DNA of 64,000 nt from Sporichthya brevicatena (GTDB taxonomy: Bacteria; Actinomycetota; Actinomycetes; Sporichthyales; Sporichthyaceae). Below, piece by piece: positions 41,797-51,630 of this stretch (position 1 is its first letter; each line of letters begins with the position of its first letter). Made by a program: the position numbers and the translations under genes. Under the pieces are notes generated by a model. The model worked only from the letters and a program-made list of their open reading frames with translations. It searched no databases and was not told the origin of the DNA. The DNA lies in the NCBI RefSeq assembly GCF_039525035.1, contig NZ_BAAAHE010000008.1, forward strand, positions 255,750 to 319,749. The letters are read 5' to 3'.

Positions 41797-42963
41797 ATGA
41801 GTATCAAACGCAAGGCCTACATCGCCGGGGCGTACGAGCACCCAGGCCGCGAACTGCCCGACACGTCAATCCCGCAGATCCATGCCGAGGTGGCGATCGG
41901 GGCCCTCGCGGATGCCGGGCTCTCGCTGTCCGACGTCGACGGATACTTCAGTGGCGGAGACGCCCCTGGGCTCGGCGGACTGGCGATGGCCGACTACCTG
42001 GGACTGCGCGTCCGCTACATGGACTCGTCCGACATGGGCGGGTCGGTCTACCTCTCACATGTCGGCCACGCCGCGGCGGCCATCGCCGCGGGTAAGTGCA
42101 ACGTCGCCTTGGTGACGCTCGGGGGGCGACCGCGTACCACCAAGCTCCGGGCACCGGGTCAGCTCATGGGTTCGCCGCCCGAGAGCGACTACGAGCCGAT
42201 CTTCGGCATGAACGTCAGCGCGGTCTACGCGATGGCCGCCGCGCGGCACATGCATGAGTTCGGAACGACCAGTGAGCAGTTGGCCGAGATCAAGGTTGCC
42301 GCGTCGGTGCATGCTCAGTACAACGAGCACGCCCTGCTCCGGAACGTAGTCACCGTCGCGGACGTCGTGAACTCCCCGTTCGTCAGCAGTCCCCTTCACC
42401 GGCTGGACTGCTGTGTGGTCACCGACGGCGGTGGCGCCCTCGTGCTCGTCAGCCCGGAGATCGCTCGTCGGCTCGACCGGCATTGCGTCGCAGTCCTCGG
42501 GCACGGCGAGGCGATCGAGCACACGGCCGGCGGTTTTCAGGACATCACTGTCACCGGTGCCGTTCGGTCCGGGGCTGACGCCTTCGCCGAGGCGGGCGTC
42601 AGGCCCGGCGACATCGACTACGCGGGCATCTACGACTCCTTCACCATCACCGTGCTGCTCGCGCTCGAGGATCTGGGCTTCTGCGCCAAGGGCGAGGGAG
42701 GCAAGTTCGTCCTCGACGGGGCGTTGCACGCGCCGCACGGACGCCTGCCCTTCAACACCGACGGTGGGTCTTTGTGCAACAACCACCCGGCGAATCGGGG
42801 CGGGATGACCAAGATCATCGAAGCGGTGCGGCAGCTTCGGGGTGAGGCGCACCCCGCCGTCCAGGTGCCGAACTGCGAACTCGCGCTAGCGCATGGCACC
42901 GGTGGTTGGTTGTCGACGCGGATGGGCAATGCGACGCTCGTTCTGGGCCGGGAGGACGCATGA
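41797..42963 (+). CDS. SCP2-thiolase fold protein lacking the nucleophile Cys (Ltp2-type aldolase-like)
   Basis: This 388-aa protein has the SCP2 thiolase fold, but the nucleophile region reads YMDSSDMGGSVYLSHV with no Cys. The usual HDCF motif is IYDSFT (His to Tyr), and the terminal GHP--ASG motif reads NNHPANRGG. The next gene is a free-standing DUF35 protein and MaoC halves follow, the arrangement known for Ltp2-ChsH2 steroid side-chain aldolases. This supports a retro-aldol rather than thiolytic role. Site AGAGGA. Confidence 0.85.
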   Translation: MSIKRKAYIAGAYEHPGRELPDTSIPQIHAEVAIGALADAGLSLSDVDGYFSGGDAPGLGGLAMADYLGLRVRYMDSSDMGGSVYLSHVGHAAAAIAAGKCNVALVTLGGRPRTTKLRAPGQLMGSPPESDYEPIFGMNVSAVYAMAAARHMHEFGTTSEQLAEIKVAASVHAQYNEHALLRNVVTVADVVNSPFVSSPLHRLDCCVVTDGGGALVLVSPEIARRLDRHCVAVLGHGEAIEHTAGGFQDITVTGAVRSGADAFAEAGVRPGDIDYAGIYDSFTITVLLALEDLGFCAKGEGGKFVLDGALHAPHGRLPFNTDGGSLCNNHPANRGGMTKIIEAVRQLRGEAHPAVQVPNCELALAHGTGGWLSTRMGNATLVLGREDA

Positions 42964-43385
42964 CGGTCGAATCGCAGTCGCTTCCGGCGCCGGCGCCGGA
43001 GGTCACGCCAGAGGGAGCTCCGTTCTGGGCAGCGACCGCCGACGGCCGTCTCACGCTTCAGCAGTGCGCTGCGTGCGGCCGTCACGTGTGGTACCCGCGT
43101 TACGTCTGTCCGCACTGCCACTCGACGCAGCTCGAGTGGGTCGAGGCGTCTGGACGCGGCACGGTCTACAGCTTCACGCTGACCACCCGGGGGATCCTCG
43201 ACTACGCCGGTTGCGGGCCGTACGTGCTTGCGTTGGTCGAGCTGGCGGAGGGTCCGAAGATGATGACCAATCTCGTGGGGGTCGACACGTCGACGCTGTC
43301 GATCGGTGACGAGGTGCAGGTGGTCTTCGCGGACACCGGCCAAGGCAACGCGCTGCCCCGATTCCGGCCGTTGGCTGAGCCGTGA
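42960..43385 (+). CDS. DUF35 zinc-ribbon/OB-fold protein (thiolase/aldolase partner)
   Basis: This 141-aa protein has an N-terminal helix, a zinc ribbon (CAACGRHVWYPRYVCPHC) and an OB-fold with GTVYSFTLTTRGI. DUF35 proteins bind and activate thiolases and Ltp2-type aldolases. ATGA overlap with the thiolase-fold gene and GTGA overlap with the following MaoC-like gene. Confidence 0.9.
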   Translation: MTVESQSLPAPAPEVTPEGAPFWAATADGRLTLQQCAACGRHVWYPRYVCPHCHSTQLEWVEASGRGTVYSFTLTTRGILDYAGCGPYVLALVELAEGPKMMTNLVGVDTSTLSIGDEVQVVFADTGQGNALPRFRPLAEP

Positions 43386-43807
43386 CCTTCGTGCGGTTCC
43401 CGGTGGAAGAAGGTCACGTCCTGGCCTTTGCGCGATCGATCGATGAAACCCCGCCCCGCGTGGGGGAGATCGTTCCGCCGACCTTCACCGCCTGCTCGAC
43501 GCAGCAGGACCCGCGTCATATGCGAGGGCTGCAACCGGTGGGGGTGCTCGCCGCCGCCGCCGAGGCAGGTGGGGACGTTCTACAGGCGGAACAGCACTTC
43601 GAGTACCTGCAGCCGGTCCGCGTCGGGGACGTCCTGACGGTGACGGAATCGCCGGGGCGATCCTGGACGAAGGCGGGGCGGAACGGTGAAGCCCTGCAGT
43701 TCTTCGAGGTCTTGCGCGAGTACTCGAACCCGATCGGCGACGTCGTCGTCCGCTCGCTCACCACGCTGGTGCGAGTCGGCACGGACGAAGGCGAATCGGC
43801 AGGATGA
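43382..43807 (+). CDS. MaoC-like dehydratase, N-terminal (FAS1-DH-type) half, second set
   Basis: This 141-aa hotdog protein has VRFPVEEGHVLAFARSIDETPP, IVPPTFTACSTQQDP and QAEQHFEYLQPVRVGDVLTVTESPGRSW, closely paralleling 23252 (EQHYEYFTPVRPGDVLTVERSPGRTW). The hydratase catalytic pair is absent and resides in the next gene. GTG start overlaps the DUF35 stop. Confidence 0.85.
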   Translation: MTFVRFPVEEGHVLAFARSIDETPPRVGEIVPPTFTACSTQQDPRHMRGLQPVGVLAAAAEAGGDVLQAEQHFEYLQPVRVGDVLTVTESPGRSWTKAGRNGEALQFFEVLREYSNPIGDVVVRSLTTLVRVGTDEGESAG

Positions 43808-44223
43808 ACGTGCCGAGGGTCGGCGACACGTCGGAGCTCGTGGTCTGCGAGGAGCTCACCAGGACGCGGATCGTGCAGTTCGCCGCGGCTTCGGGCGAAC
43901 TCAGTCCGGTGCACATCGACGAGGAGGCCGCGCAGGCACTCGGTCACCCGACCGTCATGGGCCACGGAATGATGACGCTGGCGATGGCGGCCCGGGTGAT
44001 CACCTGCTGGTTCGGTGCTGACGCGCTGAGGACGTTGAGCGCCCGCTTCACGGCTCCGGTGTGGCCGGGTGACTGCTTGTCGAGCCGTGCGGTCGTCACA
44101 TCGGTGGAGACCGTTGGTGCTCTGACCCTGGTCGGTCTCGCGTTGGAGGCGACCAACGGTCGGGGAATTCGGGTCCTCGCCGGTCAAGCCGGCGTCGCGA
44201 TCGACCGGTCCCAGGGCGCATGA
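43804..44223 (+). CDS. MaoC-like (R)-hydratase, catalytic half, second set
   Basis: This 139-aa protein has FAAASGELSPVHIDEEAAQALG and MGHGMMTLAMAARVITCWFG. The usual Asp of G-(D)-x-N-P is Glu (SGELSPVH) while the His is retained. Partner of 43382; paralogue of 23728. ATGA overlap on both sides. Confidence 0.86.
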   Translation: MNVPRVGDTSELVVCEELTRTRIVQFAAASGELSPVHIDEEAAQALGHPTVMGHGMMTLAMAARVITCWFGADALRTLSARFTAPVWPGDCLSSRAVVTSVETVGALTLVGLALEATNGRGIRVLAGQAGVAIDRSQGA

Positions 44224-45473
44224 CCGCACTACGCACGAGTTCGATTTCGGACGCAATCAGCCGCCTGCCGCGGGGTGCGCATGTCGTCGCGGCGCCCGGC
44301 ATGGGCGCACCCAGCACGCTGGTCGCAGAGATCGGCCGACGCGCGGACGATCAGGGTTGGACCCTGAGTTCGGGCTTGTTCCTCGACGAGTACCCGTTTC
44401 TCGACGCGGTGGTCGAGGGTCGACTCTCCTATCGCACCTGGCACGTCATGCCGCCGGTCCGAAAGGCCGTTGCTGCGGGACTCGTGGAATACCTGCCCGT
44501 GCGGGCATCCCGGCTCGCGCACCTCCTTAGCCGATGGAGCCCGGACGTCGCCCTGGTGCGCGTCGGACCGCCGGACCCGCGGGGCTACTGCTCGCTCGGA
44601 GCGTCGGCCGGCTACGGTCGTCCGGCTGTGCGCAATGCGCGGATCGTGATCGCGGAGGTCGATCCTTCGGTGCCCCGAACGTTCGGGGAGACGATGCTGC
44701 ATCATTCCGAGATCGACATCCTCGTCGAGTCGGCCACACCGGTGCCCTTGTATCGTGCCGCGGTCGGCGACGAGCTCACGCGGCTCATCGCCCAGCACGT
44801 CCGTACGCTGCTGCCGCGCGAGCTAACTTTGCAGATCGGTGTCGGCGGAGTCCCGGAGTCGCTGATCAGATCACTCGGCGAGGATCCGAGCGGGATCGAC
44901 TCGATGCGTATCGTGGGCATGGCGACCGACGACATGGTCGATCTCTTCGCATCAGGACTGCTTCGGCACTCCGACGTCGTGCCTGAGCCGGCGATCCTCA
45001 GCCCGGACATGATGGCGACTCAACGTCTCCTGGAGTTCGCGCATCAGAACCCGTCGATCGGGATGTACTCGTCCGCGGTCGCTCACGACCCGTACTCGCT
45101 CGGCCGACGCGAACGGTTCTACTCGGTGAACACCGCCTTGGAGGTCGACCTCTCCGGCAATGTGAACAGCGAGGTGATGCGGGGGGAGCAGTTGTCGGGC
45201 CCGGGTGGCTCGCTGGACTACGTGGACGCGGCCACGCGGTCGTGCGGTGGCCGGAGAATCATCGCGCTGCCGTCGACGACCTCCGACGGTTCGCGTTCGC
45301 GAATCGTTCCCCGGCTGGACCATGTCACCATTCCACGATCCATGACTGATGTGGTCGTCACCGAGTACGGCGTTGCTGAGCTGGAAGGGCGATCGTTGGC
45401 CGAGCGGGCACGGCTGCTGATCGAGATCGCGCATCCGGACCAGCGCAGCTTGCTCGCGGAGACTCTGCGATGA
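44220..45473 (+). CDS. Acetyl-CoA hydrolase/transferase family (class I CoA transferase)
   Basis: This 417-aa protein has the two-domain Cat1/4-hydroxybutyrate-CoA-transferase fold, with [37 protein letters not shown] and the active-site Glu region [19 protein letters not shown]. It would transfer CoA between short-chain acids, or hydrolyse an acyl-CoA. It lies in an operon between the MaoC hydratase and a phosphate acyltransferase, all with ATGA overlaps. Confidence 0.85.
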   Translation: MTALRTSSISDAISRLPRGAHVVAAPGMGAPSTLVAEIGRRADDQGWTLSSGLFLDEYPFLDAVVEGRLSYRTWHVMPPVRKAVAAGLVEYLPVRASRLAHLLSRWSPDVALVRVGPPDPRGYCSLGASAGYGRPAVRNARIVIAEVDPSVPRTFGETMLHHSEIDILVESATPVPLYRAAVGDELTRLIAQHVRTLLPRELTLQIGVGGVPESLIRSLGEDPSGIDSMRIVGMATDDMVDLFASGLLRHSDVVPEPAILSPDMMATQRLLEFAHQNPSIGMYSSAVAHDPYSLGRRERFYSVNTALEVDLSGNVNSEVMRGEQLSGPGGSLDYVDAATRSCGGRRIIALPSTTSDGSRSRIVPRLDHVTIPRSMTDVVVTEYGVAELEGRSLAERARLLIEIAHPDQRSLLAETLR

Positions 45474-46426
45474 CGCTGTCAGCGGCTCTGCGAGCACGAG
45501 TGGTCGGCAACGGCGCAAGGATCGTCTTCTGCGAGACGGAGGACGCCCGAATTCGCGCGGCGGCCGCCGAACTGCGCCGTCAGCAGCTCGCGGTCCCGGT
45601 TCTATTGGACCGCCAAATGGCGACGGAAGTTCGATACGACCTCGGGCCGCGTTACGAGGAGTTGCGAGCACACCGAGGCGTGAGCGCGGAGCAGGCCCGT
45701 GCCGAGCTCCGGGACGAGTTGCTGCTCTCGGCGCTGATGGTGCGGTTCGGTCTGGCCGAGGGTGCAGTAGCCGGTGCGGTCGCGACAACGGCCGCCACTC
45801 TTCGCGCAGCGATCCGTGGGATCGGTGCCGCACCCGGGATCTCCACGATCTCGAGTTGCATGCTCGTGGAGTGTCCGGTCGTCGATCGAACCCTGGTCTT
45901 TGCGGATTGTGGAGTCGTGCCCGATCCCACCGTGGAGCAGCTGGCAGACATCGCGATTGCTGCCGCGCAGAGCGCGTCACAGCTGTTGGGCGTGGCACCG
46001 AAGGTGGCGCTGCTGTGCTTCTCGACAAGGGGTTCGTCGTCCCACCCACACGTCGACAAGGTGGTCGCTGCCACCCGGCTGGCCGCCAGTCGGCGCCCGG
46101 ATCTGGCCGTCGACGGCGAGCTGCAGGTGGACGCCGCCCTCGACCCGGACGTTGCGGCCCGAAAGGCGCCGGACAGCCCGGTCGCCGGCAACGCCAACGT
46201 GCTCGTGTTCCCCGACCTCAACGCCGCCAACATCGGGTACAAGCTGGTCACGAGATTGGGCGGAGCCAGCGCGGTCGGGCCGATTCTGCAGGGCCTGCGG
46301 CTCCCGATGAACGACCTCTCCCGGGGCGCAAGTGTGGACGAAATCGTGGACCTGGCCTGCGTCACGGCCGGCCAGGTTCAGGCCGTACAAATGGATGAGT
46401 GGAGTCGTCATGGTCGCCATCGCTGA
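45470..46426 (+). CDS. Phosphate acetyl/butyryltransferase family protein
   Basis: This 318-aa PTA/PTB domain protein has [80 protein letters not shown] and [34 protein letters not shown]. It would convert acetyl- or short acyl-CoA to the acyl phosphate. No acetate/butyrate kinase is in the window. The family also includes malic-enzyme C-terminal domains, but this is a stand-alone copy. Confidence 0.85.
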   Translation: MTLSAALRARVVGNGARIVFCETEDARIRAAAAELRRQQLAVPVLLDRQMATEVRYDLGPRYEELRAHRGVSAEQARAELRDELLLSALMVRFGLAEGAVAGAVATTAATLRAAIRGIGAAPGISTISSCMLVECPVVDRTLVFADCGVVPDPTVEQLADIAIAAAQSASQLLGVAPKVALLCFSTRGSSSHPHVDKVVAATRLAASRRPDLAVDGELQVDAALDPDVAARKAPDSPVAGNANVLVFPDLNAANIGYKLVTRLGGASAVGPILQGLRLPMNDLSRGASVDEIVDLACVTAGQVQAVQMDEWSRHGRHR

Positions 46427-48026
46427 AGCCGCGCGGTTCGAGTACGTGGTCGTCGGAGGCGGCTCCGGGGGCGCAGTCGTTGCGAGCCGGCTCGCGGAGG
46501 CCGGTGCGCGGGTCCTCCTGCTCGAGGCGGGCCGCAACGACCGCGGGCGGCCGGAGATTCTCGTGCCGGCCGGCGTCGGCGTCGCCTACGAGAAGCACAA
46601 TTGGAAGTACCCGGCGGAGCCCGACCCGTCGCGAGCGAACCGCCCCGAAGCGTGGATGGCCGGGCGCGTGATGGGCGGTGGCGGGTCGATCAACTCCTGC
46701 GTCTTCGTACGGGGCAATCGTGCGGATTACGACGGCTGGGCCGCCGCCGGTTGCAAGGGCTGGGATTACGAATCCGTACTGCCGGCCTTCAAGCGAATGG
46801 AGACGTGGGAAGGCGGTGCCGATGCCTACCGCGGCGGCGCCGGACCCATCTCGGTGGTCACGCAGACGAACCGCGGACAGGCCAACCGCGCCTTCGTCGA
46901 AGCGGCGAAGCAAGCTGGCTACCGCGAGACGCCGGACTACAACGGCGCCTGCCAGGACGGCATCGCGTTCGCGCAGGTCAACCATCGGCGCGGAACCCGC
47001 TCATCGGCGTCGCGCGAGTACGTCAAGCGCGTCGCTCCCAAGGGCAATCTGACAGTCCGGACTCGGGCCCGCGCACTGCGCGTTCTGCTGGAGGGCAAGC
47101 GGGCGATCGGCGTCGAGTACCAGCACGACGGTCACCTCCGGCAGGTGCGAGTGTCCCAGGAGGTCATCCTGGCTGCGGGAACTATGGGTACCCCGAAGCT
47201 GCTGATGCTTTCCGGGATTGGTCCCGCTGCAGATCTGCGCGGCCATTCGATCGACGTCGTGCACGACCTTCCGGGCGTCGGCTCCAATCTGCACGAGCAC
47301 GCGTACCTGATGCAGCGCTACTTCTCGACGATTCACACGCTCAACAAACCCCGAATCAGCGACATCCTCGGTGGTATCCGCGACTACGTGGTCAGCGGCA
47401 GCGGGATGCTGGCGCTCACCATGGTGCAGGTGCAGGTGATGGCGAAGACCGATCCCGCCCTGTCGGCGCCGGACGTGCAGTTGCAGTTCACACCAATCGC
47501 CATCACCCGAGACGTGGACGAGAACGGCATGTTCAACGTGCAGCCGGCCAAGGAGGAAGGGTTCCTCGCCTCGTCGACCTTCCTGCACACGCGTTATCGA
47601 GGTCGCATCAGCCTGCGCAGCGCCGACCCGAAGGCGCCACCGCGGATCGAGATGCAGCTGCTGGGGAACCCGGATGACCTGCGCGACACCCTGCGAGGTC
47701 TCCGGATGGTCCAGGAGATCATGGCGCAGCCGGCGATGCAGGAGATCACCCGAGGTCACATGCCCCCGGAGTCGGAATGCCGAACCGAAGCCGACTGGGA
47801 GGCTTACGCGCGCGCGGCTGCCGTGCCCTCGTACCACCCGGTTGGGTCCTGCCGGATGGGGATCGACGATCTCGCGGTCGTGGACCCGGAACTTCGGGTC
47901 CACGGCGTCGACAATCTGCGAGTCGCTGACGCCTCCGTCATGCCGGCGGTCACGACGGGCAACACCAACGCTCCTACGATGATGGTCGGGGAGCGGGCGG
48001 CTGACTTCATACTCGGCAGGGGCTAG
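46410..48026 (+). CDS. GMC-family oxidoreductase (choline/alcohol dehydrogenase-like)
   Basis: This 538-aa flavoprotein has the FAD motif [32 protein letters not shown] signature 1 [19 protein letters not shown], signature 2 [18 protein letters not shown] and the C-terminal catalytic His ([10 protein letters not shown]) and Asn ([18 protein letters not shown]). ATG 46410 follows GAGTGGAG and overlaps the phosphate acyltransferase end. It oxidises an alcohol, probably early in the pathway. Its stop and that of the convergent gene at 48023 overlap by four bases. Confidence 0.91.
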   Translation: MVAIAEAARFEYVVVGGGSGGAVVASRLAEAGARVLLLEAGRNDRGRPEILVPAGVGVAYEKHNWKYPAEPDPSRANRPEAWMAGRVMGGGGSINSCVFVRGNRADYDGWAAAGCKGWDYESVLPAFKRMETWEGGADAYRGGAGPISVVTQTNRGQANRAFVEAAKQAGYRETPDYNGACQDGIAFAQVNHRRGTRSSASREYVKRVAPKGNLTVRTRARALRVLLEGKRAIGVEYQHDGHLRQVRVSQEVILAAGTMGTPKLLMLSGIGPAADLRGHSIDVVHDLPGVGSNLHEHAYLMQRYFSTIHTLNKPRISDILGGIRDYVVSGSGMLALTMVQVQVMAKTDPALSAPDVQLQFTPIAITRDVDENGMFNVQPAKEEGFLASSTFLHTRYRGRISLRSADPKAPPRIEMQLLGNPDDLRDTLRGLRMVQEIMAQPAMQEITRGHMPPESECRTEADWEAYARAAAVPSYHPVGSCRMGIDDLAVVDPELRVHGVDNLRVADASVMPAVTTGNTNAPTMMVGERAADFILGRG

Positions 48027-49666
48027 GTCTCGGCGCCGCCGTCAGCGGCGCGCCGGAGCAATTCCACCCGCCCGCTCCCGCCGTCGACGCGGACGATGTC
48101 GCCGGTGCGGAGGGACCGAGTTCCGGTCTGGGTGTTGACCACGCAGGGCACCCCGAGTTCGCGGGCCACGATCGCGGCATGGCTGAGGGCGCCGCCGATG
48201 TCGACCACCAGAGCGCCCGAGATGAACATGACGGACGCCCAGCTGGGATCGGTGACCGGCGCGACCAGGATCTCGCCCGGTTCGATGTCGTCGGCGCCAG
48301 GGTCGGTGACAACTCGAACGCGACCTTCAGCCACGCCTGGACTCGCGGCGACGCCTTCGACGACCGCACCGGTGATCTCGACGGACGTTTGCTTCGGGTG
48401 CGGCTCCGGATTGCCCAGCCAGGCGGGGGGCAACTCGAGGGTCTCGTAGTAGGCGCGGCGTTCGCGGCGCCTGGCGACCAGCTCGCGGGCGTCTCGCGGT
48501 GGCCGGACCACCTCGTCAAGGGTCAGGTAGAAGACGTCGTCGATCGTGTCGAGCAAGTCGTCGTCAACCATCAGCTCTCCCAGCCGTCGGGCCGCCGCCC
48601 GCGCCATGTCGAGCGACTGCAGGAAGGCGGCCTTGCCGACGCCCCGCATCGGGATGATGCCGGCGGCGAGACGAAGAACGAGGCGCGCGCGCAGTCGCCG
48701 GAAAGGAGGCATCGACCGGAGGAGAGCTGCTTCGAGCTCGTGACGTTCCTGTCGTTTGCGGGCCTCGACGAGGGAGGGGTCGGCCGACGCCGGCTTCGTC
48801 CGGTAGCCGTCCAGCAGTCTGCGCAGGCCGCTGTCGTCCTCGCGCCACACTCGGCCGGAGATCTCGCCCTCGTTGGGACCGTGGTACCCGTGACGGCGGA
48901 CGACCTCGTCGACGGACAGCCGACCTCGGGAGGCGGCCCACATGTCGGCGACCATGGCACTCTCGGCGTGGGCGCCGTAGCCGCTCATGAACGAAGTCAC
49001 TCGATCGGGCCCGACCAGTCTGGACAGCTGGTCGTAGACCGGCTGGGTGGCGCACAACACGTGCAGGCCATGCTCGGCGACGATCCGGTCGAATCGGCGG
49101 TGCGCCTCCAGAAGCTGCGTGATCGCCTCTGGCCGCGTCAGATCGGACGTGCGCGCGATGTTCTCCTCCCACCAGGCCTGCGTTTCCGCCGCCAACGTTC
49201 GAACGCGGCGATTGATGGTGGCGAAGGTGATCGGGAATCGCAGTGCGATCGCGAGGTAGCGTCGGCGAGTGGGTCGGCTGGTCAGTTGCTCGGGCATGGC
49301 GCCGACCACTTGTTCGGCCACCGCGGCCCCGCTGGTCCCGGGCAGGCGGTCGCCCACACTCACCAGGAAGTTGACCTTGCCGGCGACGCGGCCGTAGAAG
49401 ACGTTCGCCACTCGGTCCTGCGGGTTGGCGGGACATGTCGCCTCGGCCTTCGTCAGAGCTCCCATGCTGGCGAAGGCGCCGCGTGTGGCGCGGTCCGCGG
49501 TCGGGCCCCAGAAGGTCCATCCGAGCGGAGTCATCACGCCCGGCATCGCTTCGCCGAAGTTGCCGGTGCTCCAGTAGTCGCCCGGCTCACTGACAGTGTG
49601 CAGCGGGTCCCAGTCCTCCGGTCCCAGCCGGAGTGAGGCCAGCTCCCGGGCGTTGTCAGCGCTCAC
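48023..49666 (-). CDS. PEP-utilising enzyme-like protein with C-terminal swivelling phosphohistidine domain
   Basis: This 547-aa protein carries at its C-terminus (about 450-545) the phosphohistidine swivelling domain of PEP synthase/PPDK, with GGALSHAAIVARELGVPCVVNT and its catalytic His. The first 440 residues resemble the central part of rifampicin-phosphotransferase-like and PEP-utilising proteins but contain no N-terminal ATP-grasp domain, and none is encoded nearby. GTG 49666 overlaps the stop of the upstream gene. Phenylphosphate synthase uses a comparable split arrangement for phosphorylating phenol. A phosphoryl-transfer role on the catabolic substrate is conceivable but unproven. 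Confidence 0.8.
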   Translation of the reverse strand: MSADNARELASLRLGPEDWDPLHTVSEPGDYWSTGNFGEAMPGVMTPLGWTFWGPTADRATRGAFASMGALTKAEATCPANPQDRVANVFYGRVAGKVNFLVSVGDRLPGTSGAAVAEQVVGAMPEQLTSRPTRRRYLAIALRFPITFATINRRVRTLAAETQAWWEENIARTSDLTRPEAITQLLEAHRRFDRIVAEHGLHVLCATQPVYDQLSRLVGPDRVTSFMSGYGAHAESAMVADMWAASRGRLSVDEVVRRHGYHGPNEGEISGRVWREDDSGLRRLLDGYRTKPASADPSLVEARKRQERHELEAALLRSMPPFRRLRARLVLRLAAGIIPMRGVGKAAFLQSLDMARAAARRLGELMVDDDLLDTIDDVFYLTLDEVVRPPRDARELVARRRERRAYYETLELPPAWLGNPEPHPKQTSVEITGAVVEGVAASPGVAEGRVRVVTDPGADDIEPGEILVAPVTDPSWASVMFISGALVVDIGGALSHAAIVARELGVPCVVNTQTGTRSLRTGDIVRVDGGSGRVELLRRAADGGAET

Positions 49667-50655
49667 CTGTACGTCCGCTTCTCGACGGGGATCGAGCGCA
49701 GAAACTTGCGCGCCTGGATGCCCGGGAACCACTCGATGGCTTCGCCGTACTGAACAGAGCCGTCGTCGAGCGTCCACTCGCACAGCGACCAGAACTGCAG
49801 GTAGCGCGCCCACGGCACCCACTTCAGGACGTTCTTGCAGCGTCCCTCGGCCCGTACGGTTCGACCGAGTTCGTCAATTCCCTCGATCGCCAGTCGCCAT
49901 GGCACGCCGTCCGCACGACGCTCCAGAACGGTGCGCGAACCTTGCACGATGTTCGCGACCTTGCCATCACGCTGGATCCACCCCGTGATGGCCTTCTCCG
50001 TCGTGCCCGTAATGGGGTCGGTGTCACGGGGAAGGTCGCTCGCGTTGTACATCTGCAGCGCAAAACCCTTGCCGTCGTTGAACCACGGGAAGTCGCCCCG
50101 AGGATTGTCCTTGTAAAGGCGCGGGCCCCAGGAGTGATCGCGGTTCGAGCCGCAGTCGACGGCGATCTCCTCGTTGTTCACCTCAACGGTTCCAGTGATC
50201 CGTCCGCCCTGTTCGTAATGGTGCGGTCCCCATTCCTCGGAGCCGTCGGGGAAACCGGAGTTGGCCACGTCCATCGTGGCGTCGAAGCGGAGATCGAAGC
50301 GGACGCCGTCGCGGTCGTACTGCAGGGAAAAGGCCTTGAGTGGCTCGAGGCAGGACACCGAGAGCCCGTTCGGTGTCGTGTAATCGAACATCTCGGTGTC
50401 GGATTGCAGGTCCAACGGCGCGAACTCGTGCCAGTCGTGGTAGATGCAGTCCCACATGTTCTCGCCGCTGGGGTCCCACAGGGCGACCCCGGTCATCGAA
50501 AAGTTCATGTTGGGCCGGTGGTTCATGTAGACGAATCCGCTGAGGTCGCGTTCCGCGACGTAAAACGGAAACCACGCGCTCTCGTTCCAGAACGGATCGG
50601 CCGACATGGTGTCGCGGTGGAAGTAGTCGTCCGAGGGCTGAACGTGAGTGACCAT
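49663..50655 (-). CDS. Lipocalin-like (AttH/CrtC-related) hypothetical protein
   Basis: This 330-aa, aromatic-rich beta protein has FPFYVAERDLSGFVYMNHRP, YDRDGVRFDLRFDATMDVANSGF, and a GSNRDHSWGPRLYKDN motif like the G-x-x-D-H-x-W-G pattern of AttH/CrtC (hydroxyneurosporene hydratase-like) lipocalin folds. The family has no assigned reaction here. It is coupled to the PEP-swivel gene by a GTGA overlap, and lies 3 bases after the TetR stop, so the three genes form an operon. It may bind or modify a terpenoid-like molecule. Confidence 0.65.
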   Translation of the reverse strand: MVTHVQPSDDYFHRDTMSADPFWNESAWFPFYVAERDLSGFVYMNHRPNMNFSMTGVALWDPSGENMWDCIYHDWHEFAPLDLQSDTEMFDYTTPNGLSVSCLEPLKAFSLQYDRDGVRFDLRFDATMDVANSGFPDGSEEWGPHHYEQGGRITGTVEVNNEEIAVDCGSNRDHSWGPRLYKDNPRGDFPWFNDGKGFALQMYNASDLPRDTDPITGTTEKAITGWIQRDGKVANIVQGSRTVLERRADGVPWRLAIEGIDELGRTVRAEGRCKNVLKWVPWARYLQFWSLCEWTLDDGSVQYGEAIEWFPGIQARKFLRSIPVEKRTYR

Positions 50656-50658
50656 GCG

Positions 50659-51501
50659 TCAGACTCCGGGGGTCGAGGGACGGGATTCGGCAGCGGTGAG
50701 ACGTTCCGCGCATTGGGCCAGCGCGTGTTCTGCGCGTGCAGCGCGACGTTCAGCGGCCACCACTCGTTCGTGGAGTTCGAGGAGTAGTTGGGCCGTGACG
50801 GGCGCGTCGGTGGGGAGCGGTGCCGTGGCGGAAGTCGCCGGGCTGACGCCGTGCAGGATCAGCTCGACCATGGCTTGCCGCATCTTGTCCGGTGTGGTGT
50901 GGACCGCGCTGGTGGGGAGCATCGGGTCCAGCAGTGCGACCCCCATCACCATGCCCAGGACGACGACGTTCGTGGTGGCGGGATCGACGTGGAGTCCGCG
51001 CCGGGCGCCTTCCAGTTCGAGTTGCGGAACGAGCTGTTGGAGGATCTGTCCGATCTCTGACGGCCAGGAGTCCTCGGCGTCCTGGGCGCTCGAGACCTCG
51101 CCGGTACCGGCGGTGAGGTCTGATCGTCCCTGCACCAAGGCCATGGTGAGCTCCGCGTGGTCGCGGAGCAGTCGATACAACGGACCGACAAAGTCCTCAA
51201 TCAGCTGACTCAATGGCGCGGGGTTGGAGATCTGTTCGCTCCAGGTGGCGAGGTAGTTGTTGATCACCTCGCCGAACGGGAGGAGAACGGCGGCGCGGTA
51301 GAGGCCCGCCTTAGACCCGAATCGTCGGTACACCGTTGGTTCATGGACACCGGCTCGGGCGGCGATCTGGCGGGTGGTGGTGTGGGCGTACCCCTGGGTC
51401 GCGAAGAGATGCCGAGCGGACTCCAGAAGGAGCTGCTCGACCTCCGCGGCAGTGCGGCGCCGCGCGCCGGTGGTCGACCCCGACCGGCCCTGCTTCGGCA
51501 T
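50659..51501 (-). CDS. TetR-family regulator with C-terminal coiled coil
   Basis: This 280-aa protein has an N-terminal HTH (LLESARHLFATQGYAHTTTRQIAARAGVHEPTVYRRFGSKAGLY) and a ligand/dimer domain to about 225. A C-terminal helix rich in Ala/Arg/Glu (LLLELHERVVAAERRAARAEHALAQCAERL) is predicted to form a coiled coil. It heads the operon with the lipocalin-like and PEP-swivel genes, so it probably controls them. ATCGAATTAGG lies about 56 bases upstream. Confidence 0.87.
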   Translation of the reverse strand: MPKQGRSGSTTGARRRTAAEVEQLLLESARHLFATQGYAHTTTRQIAARAGVHEPTVYRRFGSKAGLYRAAVLLPFGEVINNYLATWSEQISNPAPLSQLIEDFVGPLYRLLRDHAELTMALVQGRSDLTAGTGEVSSAQDAEDSWPSEIGQILQQLVPQLELEGARRGLHVDPATTNVVVLGMVMGVALLDPMLPTSAVHTTPDKMRQAMVELILHGVSPATSATAPLPTDAPVTAQLLLELHERVVAAERRAARAEHALAQCAERLTAAESRPSTPGV

Positions 51502-51630
51502 TCGGACTCGCTTTGTCGCTCTGTCGGCTGATGAGGCAGAGGCTAGCGGCAGCTATCGAATTAGGCCAGCATTCCTGAAGAAAGCGTACACAGTAAGGTC
51601 ATCCTGCGTTAGCGAGTGCTAGTCAGTGAC
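51502..51630. promoter_or_regulatory. Promoter region of the coiled-coil TetR operon
   Basis: This 129-base gap contains ATCGAATTAGG at 51555-51565 (CCTAATTCGAT on the coding strand, like the start of the element at 30845). An A/T-richer stretch continues to about 51610. No clear palindrome is present. Confidence 0.35.
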
